This document shows positions 34,218-41,800 of a stretch of DNA of 53,518 nt, piece after piece. The DNA is taken from the NCBI GenBank assembly GCA_964595945.1, contig CAZQSL010000007.1, forward strand, positions 1 through 53,518. The letters run 5' to 3'. The DNA is from CAZQSL01 sp964595945 (GTDB lineage: Bacteria > UBP15 > UBA6099 > JAJRTR01). The number at the start of each line of letters is the position of its first letter. Positions within the stretch are counted from its first letter, which is position 1. Made by a program: the position numbers and the translations under genes. The notes beneath the pieces are model-generated. The model was not told where the DNA came from, did no database searches, and was given only the letters and a program-made list of their open reading frames with translations.

Positions 34218-34638
34218 CGTGGTGTGGCATAAATTGAAGATGCCCGAAACGCTCAGGACTATCACCCGGAGGATGATCGCGTTTTCGGGGAGTGAGCGGT
34301 GGCCGGATCGATTTGAGGCCGGTGTCGCTATCGACACGAGGATGTGGTTCTTTCACATAATCCCGGCGTGGAGCTATCACATGGAGGTGGTGGCATGCGA
34401 TGATGCCAGTCACGTCATCCGGTCCCATGAGTACGGAGGGCCTCTCAAGCGGTGGGATCACCGTATCGTGGTCACGCCGATAGGTGAAACGCGTTGCGGC
34501 TATACGGATGAGATCGACATCGATGGCGGGATACTGACGTTTTTTATATGGCTGTACGCCCACCTGTTTTACAGATATCGGCAGGCGCGGTGGAAGATGG
34601 TTGTATTGCGTGGCGACACTGGGAGCACGCTGGCATAG
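34177..34638 (+). CDS. Small SRPBCC/START-like protein inside the ABC operon
   Basis: 153 residues; starts 41 bases inside the end of the upstream ABC gene, in another frame, after a GGGAGGGGGG ribosome site. The pattern (FATPADVVWHKLKM start, 'HMEVVACDDASHVIRSHEYG', TRCGYTDEIDIDGG, C-terminal amphipathic helix FFIWLYAHLFYRYRQARW) resembles polyketide-cyclase/START-like hydrophobic ligand binders of about this length. Family assignment by fold pattern only. The location between two half-transporters suggests it handles or senses the same ligand. Confidence 0.65.
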   Translation: MAARICTEFATPADVVWHKLKMPETLRTITRRMIAFSGSERWPDRFEAGVAIDTRMWFFHIIPAWSYHMEVVACDDASHVIRSHEYGGPLKRWDHRIVVTPIGETRCGYTDEIDIDGGILTFFIWLYAHLFYRYRQARWKMVVLRGDTGSTLA

Positions 34639-34704
34639 GCCGGCGGAACGGGCCGCCGTGATCGTTGCGGCACTATCACATACGATGGTACGAAAGGAAA
34701 AGAC

Positions 34705-36471
34705 ATGGATATTTTCGCCAGGTTAAATCTCAGGGACAGTCTGATGCTGACTGACAAGGGCTATGCCGATCTCAGGAAGGCCATTGCCGCGTGTACGCTG
34801 ACCAATCTGTCACTGATGCTGCCGTTCGGAGTGACGATACAGGTGTTCGCCGAGTTGCTGCGGCCATTGACTGGAGGGGAGATTTCCTGGGTGAGGATGT
34901 GGATGTATCTCGTGTTCGGGATCATCAGCGCGCTACTCGTTTTTCTGGCCGCGCGCAATGATTACGACAAAACTTACGTTGCTTCTTACATGGAATCGGA
35001 AGCCACGAGGATACGTGTGGCCGAACACATCAGAAAGCTGCCCATGAGTTTTTTCAACAACAGGAATCTCTCCGAATTGACAACGAACATAATGGGAGAC
35101 TGCGCCACGAGCGAACATGTCCTCAGTCACATCATCCCACAGGTGCTGGCCAATGCTATTTCGATATTTGTAATATGCCTTATGCTGGCGATATTCGACT
35201 GGCGGCTGGCGCTGACGATTTTCTGTACCGTTCCAGTGGCGTTTTTCATGATAACCGCAAGCCGCAGAATCCAGAAAAAAATCGGCGAAAAAGCTGTCAG
35301 CGCAAAACTGGCGGCCTCCGATCAGGTGCAGGAATATCTCGAAGGCATAAAGGTGATCAAGTCGTGCGGACTTGACGGCGACAGATTCGTCGCGCTCAAA
35401 CGTACTCTGAAACACATGAAGCAGATGGCCATAAGACTCGAACTTGTATATGGTGTTTTCATCACGGGAGCACAGGCGGTGTTGCAGGCAGGCATCGGGC
35501 TAACGGTATTTTTCGGCGTCAATCTCCTGACCGGGGGCAAGATCGAACTCATTCCGCTCCTGATGTTTTTCCTGATAGTGGTGCGAATATACGGGCCTCT
35601 CGTCACCGAGCTCACCCTGTTGCCGGAGCTGCTTTTCATGCAGGTTTCGACTCAACGCATGAGGACCCTGTTTACGGCTGCCGTGATGGAGGGTGACTCG
35701 GAGACAGAATTAAAGAATTTCGATATAGATTTTGACAATGTGACATTTTCATATTCAGGCGAAACCAGCGATGACAGTGCCGCGGTGAAAGACATGACTG
35801 TAACGATCCCGGCGAACGCGATAACGGCTCTCGTAGGCCCTTCGGGCAGCGGTAAAAGTACTGTCTCAAGGCTTATCGCGAGATTCTGGGATGTTGACGG
35901 CGGTGCCGTGAAGATCGGCGGAGTCGATGTCAGAGCACTTGATCCGGAGCATCTCATGAGCTATATGTCATTTGTTTTTCAGGATGTTGTCCTGTTCAAC
36001 GACACAATATACAACAATATCCGGATCGGGAAAATGGACGCTTCTGACGAAGAAATCCACGCCGCCGCAAAAGCGGCCTGCTGTGACGAATTTGTCGAAT
36101 CACTTCCGGATGGATACCAGACAATGCTCGGAGAAAACGGCGCCACGCTCTCCGGCGGCGAGCGGCAGAGGATATCTATCGCCCGCGCCCTGCTGAAAAA
36201 TGCCCCGATCGTGCTGCTCGACGAAGCTACCGCTTCGCTCGATCCCGAAAACGAAGTGCTGATACAACAGGCCATTTCCAGACTCATCGACGGAAAAACA
36301 GTCGTGGTGATCGCGCACCGGCTGCGTACTGTCGCCGGCGCCGACAGGATCATTGTCATGGATGGCGGCAGAGCGGTCGAACAGGGGACTCATGACGAAC
36401 TGATCGCGAAAAATGGCCTGTACAACAGACTGTTTGCCATCCAGCAACAGAGCCTCGGGTGGAGTGTGTGA
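34705..36471 (+). CDS. ABC half-transporter (permease-ATPase fusion), YbtQ/IrtB-like
   Basis: 588 residues, AAAGGA six bases before the ATG. Six membrane segments in about 25-310, nucleotide-binding domain with Walker A GPSGSGKST, signature LSGGERQRISIARA, Walker B IVLLDEATASLDPEN and H-loop AHRLRT. All catalytic residues are intact. It pairs with the gene at 32355 to make a heterodimer and is encoded in the same operon. Confidence 0.9.
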   Translation: MDIFARLNLRDSLMLTDKGYADLRKAIAACTLTNLSLMLPFGVTIQVFAELLRPLTGGEISWVRMWMYLVFGIISALLVFLAARNDYDKTYVASYMESEATRIRVAEHIRKLPMSFFNNRNLSELTTNIMGDCATSEHVLSHIIPQVLANAISIFVICLMLAIFDWRLALTIFCTVPVAFFMITASRRIQKKIGEKAVSAKLAASDQVQEYLEGIKVIKSCGLDGDRFVALKRTLKHMKQMAIRLELVYGVFITGAQAVLQAGIGLTVFFGVNLLTGGKIELIPLLMFFLIVVRIYGPLVTELTLLPELLFMQVSTQRMRTLFTAAVMEGDSETELKNFDIDFDNVTFSYSGETSDDSAAVKDMTVTIPANAITALVGPSGSGKSTVSRLIARFWDVDGGAVKIGGVDVRALDPEHLMSYMSFVFQDVVLFNDTIYNNIRIGKMDASDEEIHAAAKAACCDEFVESLPDGYQTMLGENGATLSGGERQRISIARALLKNAPIVLLDEATASLDPENEVLIQQAISRLIDGKTVVVIAHRLRTVAGADRIIVMDGGRAVEQGTHDELIAKNGLYNRLFAIQQQSLGWSV

Positions 36472-36510
36472 TGCGGCAAGGTGGGGAAACGTATGCCCCC
36501 CTTCCGCATC
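36470..36510 (+). terminator. Hairpin at the end of the ABC operon
   Basis: GATGCGG / CCGCATC outer stem with an inner AAGG-GGGG / CCCCCCTT stem, starting in the stop codon of the second ABC gene. No T run, so termination would be imperfect. It abuts repeat copy A. Confidence 0.5.
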
Positions 36511-36518
36511 GCTCGTAT

Positions 36519-36669
36519 GGCAGTCGCGATAGGGCAATTGCCGTGTTGCCGGAACATTAGTTTGTTTGCGTATCCGAATGCCGCTCACTGCAAAAATGTT
36601 CCTTGGCCGACTTGCATTTCGTCACTTCTATCGACGGCCACTCCGAATTCTATTGCAGAATTTCGGGTT
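36519..36669 (+). repeat. About 150-bp inverted-repeat element, copy A
   Basis: Opens GGCAGTCGCGATAGGG, has paired inner arms GGAACATT / AATGTTCC, closes with the 25-bp palindrome (CCGAATTCTATTGC... at 36645-36669). Copies B (37136) and C (39456) have the same order and nearly the same length. No coding capacity. Confidence 0.85.
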
Positions 36670-36739
36670 GAACGCTCGCTCGCTGTCATATAGCTGTCCG
36701 CACACTGAAAGCGCATTGCTTCATTCATTCCGGCTGTGT

Positions 36740-36745
36740 TACAAT
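36740..36745 (+). promoter_or_regulatory. -10 box for the His/Cys-rich gene
   Basis: TACAAT with TTGCTT 18 bases upstream (36716-36721). The start site would fall at the ATG (36751), and no ribosome site is visible, so the transcript may be leaderless. Confidence 0.45.
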
Positions 36746-36750
36746 TAACT

Positions 36751-37149
36751 ATGAATAAATGGTTCGACAGAAAAAGACTTTTTTACATTGTTGCGGCTCT
36801 CCAACTGGCAGTATTCTTCTCCTTCTCTCTGTGCATAGAATTTCTTCATAATCATCATCTGGAAGATCATGCGAAACACGGGATGGTTGCCGGTGAATTG
36901 GTCGGCGTTGCGCACGGACATGCTTCTGCCGGTATGGAGCCAGCCCGCACGAGTGATTGCCATGAGCATCATTGCCAATGTCATGCCTGTCTGTGGTTGA
37001 GCAACGCAATTTCATCTTCCGTGCATTATGTATTTCCCATAACGACCGCCATCACCCTGCAAGTATTTTGCGAAACCGTACAGTACTATATTTCCGAACA
37101 TTTTCGATATTTTCTCATAAGGGCTCCTCCCACCCTGCAACCGCGATAA
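36751..37149 (+). CDS. His/Cys-rich membrane-anchored small protein
   Basis: 132 residues from the ATG at 36751, not assigned to a named family. A hydrophobic N-terminal segment (about 10-30) is followed by a His-rich loop (EFLHNHHLEDHAKHG), a second cluster CHEHHCQCHAC, and a more hydrophobic second half with a possible further membrane span. The His/Cys clusters suggest metal binding in the periplasm. It precedes a TonB-dependent receptor by about 165 bases. Its last codons and stop (TLQPR-stop) lie within repeat copy B, so the natural C-terminus may have been changed by that insertion. Confidence 0.65.
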   Translation: MNKWFDRKRLFYIVAALQLAVFFSFSLCIEFLHNHHLEDHAKHGMVAGELVGVAHGHASAGMEPARTSDCHEHHCQCHACLWLSNAISSSVHYVFPITTAITLQVFCETVQYYISEHFRYFLIRAPPTLQPR

Positions 37150-37283
37150 GGGCGAGATGCTGCGTGCCGGCGTGTTTTTAGTTGCGAAAAGTCAAATAAC
37201 TGCTCGCATCGAAGACGCCTCCTGCGCCTTGCGTTTCATCCCTTCTTGCGGCAGCGGCCCCGGATGCTGTTGCAGCATTCGGG
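37136..37283 (+). repeat. About 150-bp inverted-repeat element, copy B
   Basis: Opens TGCAACCGCGATAAGGGC, shares CTCCTGCGCCTTGCGTTTCA and CCCTTCTTGCGGCAG with copy C, ends with the palindrome variant CCCCGGATGCTGTTGC / AGCATTCGGG (37258-37283). The left edge contains the stop codon of the preceding gene. Confidence 0.8.
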
Positions 37284-37314
37284 ATTGATTGACATTCCTC
37301 GGAGGAGACCAGAA

Positions 37315-39357
37315 ATGAAAAATGCACTTTTCGCATTTGCATTCCCGGCTTTGCTTGCAATATTTTGCACGCTGCCGGGAATATGCGCTCAAGAGCCGCC
37401 GGAAGCCACGGCAGTTGCCAGATATGGGCAGGCGGACCCGATTGACATTGGAGAAGTGAACATCACCGCAAAGAAATATACTGACAGCATCCAGAACACT
37501 ACCATGCCGGTCAGTGTGACTACAGCGGAAGAGATCGCACTGGAGATGCCTTCATCGCTGGGCGATGTGCTGAACAACGAGCCGGGATTGTCCGCCGCTG
37601 AATTCGGCCCCGGGACTGTCCGGCCAATGATCCGCGGGCTCTATGGTGACAGAGTCCTCATACTGGTCGACGGTGTCCGGCTGTCCGAAGAGCAGGGGAC
37701 ATCCAACCATGCTCTTTCGATCGAAACGTCACGGATCGAAAGGATCGAAGCAGTCAGGGGGCCCGCGTCCATATTGTACGGGTCCGACGCGCTCGGAGGA
37801 GTGATCAATATCATCACGAAAAAAAGCGGCGTTCACCAGGGCCAGTCATGGAGTTATTCCGGCTCGCTGTCCTCGTCTTACAGCAGTGTGAATCAGGGAA
37901 AAAAAGAATCGCTGTTTGTCCAGGGTGGTCGTGATGGATTCAGTTTCTATCTGAACGATACGTACAACGAGACCTCAAACATCGAGACTGCCCGTGGCAA
38001 AATCCCGCACACTTTCCATGAAGGCAACGCGCTGAGCGCCGGGGTGCGGTACGATGGCGCAAACAGCACGGTCGATTTTTCCTATGATCATTCTGTGGCT
38101 GACATCGGAGTACCCAACAATGGTTTCATCGTGAGCCACTTCGACGGAGAAAAACACCAGAAAAGGACTATCAGATACAGCCGGCACAATCCGGGGAGAA
38201 ATGTCGAAGAAATCCGGGCTATGTATGATTTCCAGACGCATAACCGGCACATGAACATCGTAAATCCCGCGGGAGGCAAGGTAGATATCTGGCTCGACAT
38301 AGACACCGGCACGCTGCAACTGGACACGATAATTCAGGCGGGCCCGTCCAACCGGATGACGGCTGGTATACAGGCTTTCAGAGAAGAGGCGGACTCGCGC
38401 AGGATTTTTCCCAGTGCGATTTATAACGGTGTCCCCGTCATCCCCAGTTCCGAACGCAACAGTGCGGGTGCTTATATTCAGGAAGAGTACAGGGCTGGAG
38501 ACAGGATATCGCTGCTTGGCGGCATCAGATATGACACGGTCGAATCAAGTTCCGACGGAGCCGCGGGCCATGCCATTTCCTCTCCAGTGTCCGGTCGCGA
38601 CGGCTCTTTCAGCTTCAATGGCGGCATGGTTTACAGACTGGATGGCAGGACGGACATTACCTCTAACATCGGCAGTGCGTTTCGTGCGCCTAACCTGCTG
38701 GAGAAATACTTTTTCGGCCCGCACAACGTTGCGGGTACGGTCGAGTATGGCAGCCCGGACCTCGATCCCGAAAAAAGCATCAATCTGGATATGGGATTGA
38801 ATTATCGTGGATCGCGCAGTACCACTCGCATAAGTGTTTTCAGAAATGCCATCGATGACTATATAGATCTTGCCAACACCGGTACGACAGATGGCAATGG
38901 CCTGACCATCTATCAGTTCAGAAATGTCAGGGAAGCCGTGCTGTACGGGATGGAAGCAGGCAATGAGTACCAGCTCGGCAACGGTCTTGAGGTTTTCACC
39001 GGCATCTCTTATGTAAGGGGAAAGGACGACACGTCGGGAGACAATCTCGGCAGAATACCCCCGTTGAAAGCCCTGTACGGTATGAGATACCGGAAAAAGG
39101 GCCACGGCATAACGTGGTGGGAAGTCAAATTCACCTCCGCGGCGGCACAGAAGAAAACTGCCGCAAATGAAGATGCGGCATCCGGGTGGACAACCATTGA
39201 CCTTCATCTCAACTATTCATTCGCAAAAGGCCCGTCTGTGATCATCGGGATAGAGAATGTCCTTGACAAGAGTTACCATGACCATCTGTCCGGCATAACA
39301 TGGACAAACGAGCAGCCGGGGAGAAATTTCGAAGCCGGAGTGAACTGGAATTTCTAA
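37315..39357 (+). CDS. TonB-dependent outer membrane receptor
   Basis: 680 residues from the ATG at 37315 with GGAGGAG upstream. Signal peptide ends near residue 25 (LPGICA|QEPP). Plug domain about 45-170 with 'VSVTTAEEIALEMPSSLGDV', RGLYGDRVLILVDGVRL and the highly conserved IERIEAVRGPASILYGSDA and LGGVINIITKK. The rest is the beta barrel, ending in the required C-terminal Phe (FEAGVNWNF). It imports a scarce ligand using TonB energy; the type resembles metal or metal-complex receptors. The His/Cys-rich gene upstream and the ABC importer-like pair before it would fit a metal-uptake locus. Confidence 0.94.
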   Translation: MKNALFAFAFPALLAIFCTLPGICAQEPPEATAVARYGQADPIDIGEVNITAKKYTDSIQNTTMPVSVTTAEEIALEMPSSLGDVLNNEPGLSAAEFGPGTVRPMIRGLYGDRVLILVDGVRLSEEQGTSNHALSIETSRIERIEAVRGPASILYGSDALGGVINIITKKSGVHQGQSWSYSGSLSSSYSSVNQGKKESLFVQGGRDGFSFYLNDTYNETSNIETARGKIPHTFHEGNALSAGVRYDGANSTVDFSYDHSVADIGVPNNGFIVSHFDGEKHQKRTIRYSRHNPGRNVEEIRAMYDFQTHNRHMNIVNPAGGKVDIWLDIDTGTLQLDTIIQAGPSNRMTAGIQAFREEADSRRIFPSAIYNGVPVIPSSERNSAGAYIQEEYRAGDRISLLGGIRYDTVESSSDGAAGHAISSPVSGRDGSFSFNGGMVYRLDGRTDITSNIGSAFRAPNLLEKYFFGPHNVAGTVEYGSPDLDPEKSINLDMGLNYRGSRSTTRISVFRNAIDDYIDLANTGTTDGNGLTIYQFRNVREAVLYGMEAGNEYQLGNGLEVFTGISYVRGKDDTSGDNLGRIPPLKALYGMRYRKKGHGITWWEVKFTSAAAQKKTAANEDAASGWTTIDLHLNYSFAKGPSVIIGIENVLDKSYHDHLSGITWTNEQPGRNFEAGVNWNF

Positions 39358-39375
39358 TCCATACATCACATCGTA

Positions 39376-39415
39376 CAACGGGAGCTGTGCTCGATGCGGT
39401 TCCCGTTGTTTTTTA
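39376..39415 (+). terminator. Rho-independent terminator of the TonB receptor gene
   Basis: Stem ACAACGGGA / TCCCGTTGT followed by TTTTT, about 18 bases after the stop. Confidence 0.85.
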
Positions 39416-39418
39416 TCC

Positions 39419-39457
39419 CAAATGCGGCAATAGAAAATAGAGATTGCCGCATTTGGC
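39419..39457. repeat. Perfect 14-bp-arm hairpin before repeat copy C
   Basis: CCAAATGCGGCAAT / ATTGCCGCATTTGG with an 11-base loop. A related ATGCGG...CCGCAT hairpin precedes copy A, so this may be part of the larger element. Confidence 0.75.
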
Positions 39458-39603
39458 AGTCGCGATAAGGGCGAACTGCCGTGTTGCCGGAGCATTATTT
39501 TGTTCGCGTATGCCAAATACTGCTCACTGCAAGAATGCTCCTTGCGCCTTGCATTTCAGCCCTTCTTGCGACTGCTGCCCCGAATTCTATTGCAGAATCC
39601 GGG
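39456..39603 (+). repeat. About 150-bp inverted-repeat element, copy C
   Basis: Arms of about 42 bases pair imperfectly: GCAGTCGCGATAAGGGC near the left edge against GCAGTCGCAAGAAGGGC read inverted from the right, then GGAGCATT / AATGCTCC. Ends with the 25-bp palindrome (39579-39603). In the convergent spacer after the TonB receptor. Confidence 0.85.
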
Positions 39604-39676
39604 TTTCTTTTCAGCATTGTTACAGGCTTATTCGATGATTGTTGCCAATACAAATTGTGCTGTTGCGGCCCGAGCC

Positions 39677-40519
39677 TCAGATTTCTGAAGATTCGGATCC
39701 AGGATCAGTGATAATCTGGGGAAGAAGGCTCTGATCAAGGCGGTCGAGGATACTTTGCGTGAAAAGGCCTTCGCCATGAGCGAGGCGCGCGAGATACTCG
39801 CGATATACCGTGAGAAAATTGTCCGGTAACTGCTGGGCCGGGAAAGGGTCCGATAGTTCGCTATACTGGTCGGCAGCGACTTTGCCGAATGAGAAGGCTT
39901 CTGGCTCTGCGCCCACACCGGATATGTAAGCCTGATAGAGATTGGCCGTGAGGGAAAGATAGTCGCCAAAAGATGCGCCGCCATCGACAAGATTTTCCGT
40001 GACTTCGACATGGGTGACAAAACTGTGGGGATCGACCTCGGTGATGCGCGAGGCGAAATCGAGAAATCCGGCAAGGTCTTCGTTGTTTCTGATGAGAGTT
40101 TCGACCGCAGCCGAAAGAGTGTCGGCCGCCGAGGGGCCGGCGGTGCTGAGCGCCTGCGCGCTGACTGCGATGAATTGCGCTCCGCTGCCTTCTGTAGCCG
40201 CTTTTTCGACGGTGGTGAGAAATCCGGCTATGTCTGCGCCATGTTCCATCAGTCCGGCTGCCAGTTGCGCAAGCTGACTGGCAAGTTTGTTACGCTCGGC
40301 GGCTGTGGAGTCCGATGTGGGCATTACAGTGTCGCAGATGCAGGCGGCGATCTCTTCGATTTTGCGAGCGAATTCTGCCGCAGCCTGCGCCGTGGCGTCT
40401 TCTCCGCCGGCGGGAGTGGGTATGTCTTGCTTGTGCTTCTCTCGCTCGGGGGTCCTGTCGTATATCTTTTCAGGCACTCCCGAGACACTTGTTTCGCTGA
40501 TCCCTCTGATAGCGTCCAT
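39677..40519 (-). CDS. Hypothetical helical protein
   Basis: 280 residues from the ATG at 40519, preceded by AAAGGAAG eight bases away; the frame is open 43 codons further without support. No signal peptide or membrane segment. An N-terminal charged linker (about 1-45) is followed by helices rich in Ala, Glu and Leu to the end. I do not recognise a family. It lies alone, divergent from the nitroreductase gene. Confidence 0.75.
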   Translation of the reverse strand: MDAIRGISETSVSGVPEKIYDRTPEREKHKQDIPTPAGGEDATAQAAAEFARKIEEIAACICDTVMPTSDSTAAERNKLASQLAQLAAGLMEHGADIAGFLTTVEKAATEGSGAQFIAVSAQALSTAGPSAADTLSAAVETLIRNNEDLAGFLDFASRITEVDPHSFVTHVEVTENLVDGGASFGDYLSLTANLYQAYISGVGAEPEAFSFGKVAADQYSELSDPFPAQQLPDNFLTVYREYLARLAHGEGLFTQSILDRLDQSLLPQIITDPGSESSEI

Positions 40520-40675
40520 TGCGATCACTTCCTTTCTGCTTCGGAAAAAGCCGGCTCTGTTGATTATTTCCCGTTTTCCTCTATTAATATAATCGGAAGG
40601 ATGGCATCCGGCCTTGAGATTATGGCCGGTATATCCCTTTCCGTACAATCACAGCCATAACATGATGGAGGAAAC

Positions 40676-41185
40676 ATGGACGGCCTTGAAACAATCCTGA
40701 CAAGACGCAGCATCAGAAAATACACAGCTGATCCGGTCGAGCCAGAAAAGATCAGGAAAATGCTCGAAGCCGCCATGTCAGCCCCCTCGGCGGGCGATCA
40801 GCAGCCCTGGCACTTTGTCGTGATCACCGACCGCGCGGTCCTTGACGAGATACCACGCCATCATCCCTATGCCTCGATGGTAAAGACCAGTCCGCTCGTC
40901 ATCGCCGTGTGCGCCGATCTCACGCTCGAAAAGCATCCGGGGTACTGGGTCGAGGACTGTTCGGCCGCTGCGCAGAACATCCTGCTCGCCGCCCATACGC
41001 TCGGACTCGGCGCAGTGTGGCTCGGCGTCCATCCGTCTCCTGGCCGCCCCGAGGCAATCGCCAGGCTGCTCGGCATGCCGGAAGACACGGTGCCGCTCTG
41101 TCTCATTTCGATCGGGTATCCGGCCGAAGCAAGGCCGCGTACCGCACGTTTTTCCGAGACACGAATTCATCTCGATAAATGGTGA
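40676..41185 (+). CDS. Nitroreductase-family protein
   Basis: 169 residues, short single-domain nitroreductase type. FMN-binding features: TRRSIRKYTADPV at 9-21, APSAGDQQPWHFVVI near 36-50, LLAAHTLGLGAVWLG, and a C-terminal ISIGYPAE. The family reduces nitro compounds, flavins or quinones with NAD(P)H. TGGAGGA precedes the ATG. It shares a unit with a flavin reductase-like gene 14 bases on. Confidence 0.93.
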   Translation: MDGLETILTRRSIRKYTADPVEPEKIRKMLEAAMSAPSAGDQQPWHFVVITDRAVLDEIPRHHPYASMVKTSPLVIAVCADLTLEKHPGYWVEDCSAAAQNILLAAHTLGLGAVWLGVHPSPGRPEAIARLLGMPEDTVPLCLISIGYPAEARPRTARFSETRIHLDKW

Positions 41186-41199
41186 CATGGGAGGTCTTG

Positions 41200-41775
41200 A
41201 TGGATAAGGCAAAAATAGGCGCCGGACCCTATCTATACCCCATGCCGGCCGTACTCGCCGGGGCAATCGTCGACGGCAAACCCAATTACCTCGCCGTGGG
41301 ATTTGCCGGCGCCATGAATATCAAACCGCCTGTCGTGTATATTTCGGTCAACTCGAAGCACCACACGACAAAAGGCATTCGCGATCACGGCTGCTACAGT
41401 ATCAATATTCCCTCTGCCTCGATGATCGCCGCCGTCGACTATTGTGGTATCCATTCGGGCCGGGAGGTCGACAAGTCCGAACTTTTCACTAATTTTTTTG
41501 GCGAACTCGAAAAAGCCCCCATGATCGCCGAGTGTCCCGTCAATCTCGAATGCCGCGTGATACAGGAAATCCCTTTCGGTGATGCCGACATCGCCTTCAT
41601 TGCCGAAGTAGTGGAGACTTATTGCTCGGTCTCGTGTCTGACTGGTAAAAAACCGGATATGGCAAAAGTGAATGCCCCCGTTTTTTCCGTATTTGACCGC
41701 AGCTATTATGCCACGGGTGAAAAGATTGGGCAGGGCTGGCGGATCGGCAAGGAATTCGATCCTCATTCCGCATAA
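41200..41775 (+). CDS. Flavin reductase-like FMN-binding protein
   Basis: 191 residues from the ATG at 41200 (GGGAGG five bases upstream); a GTG-preceded upstream ATG would overlap the nitroreductase end. Flavin-reductase split-barrel pattern: 'PMPAVLAGAIVDGKPNYLAV', FAGAMNIKPPVVYISVN, then HTTKGIRDHGCYSINIPS. The family binds FMN and often serves as a reductase or electron carrier. Probably co-transcribed with the nitroreductase. Confidence 0.9.
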   Translation: MDKAKIGAGPYLYPMPAVLAGAIVDGKPNYLAVGFAGAMNIKPPVVYISVNSKHHTTKGIRDHGCYSINIPSASMIAAVDYCGIHSGREVDKSELFTNFFGELEKAPMIAECPVNLECRVIQEIPFGDADIAFIAEVVETYCSVSCLTGKKPDMAKVNAPVFSVFDRSYYATGEKIGQGWRIGKEFDPHSA

Positions 41776-41800
41776 CCGGAGTTGTTGGGAAGAAGCTGTT

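Noticed and set aside
37150..37314. Cobalamin riboswitch before the TonB receptor
   Set aside because: The sequence is accounted for by repeat copy B and lacks the conserved B12-box.
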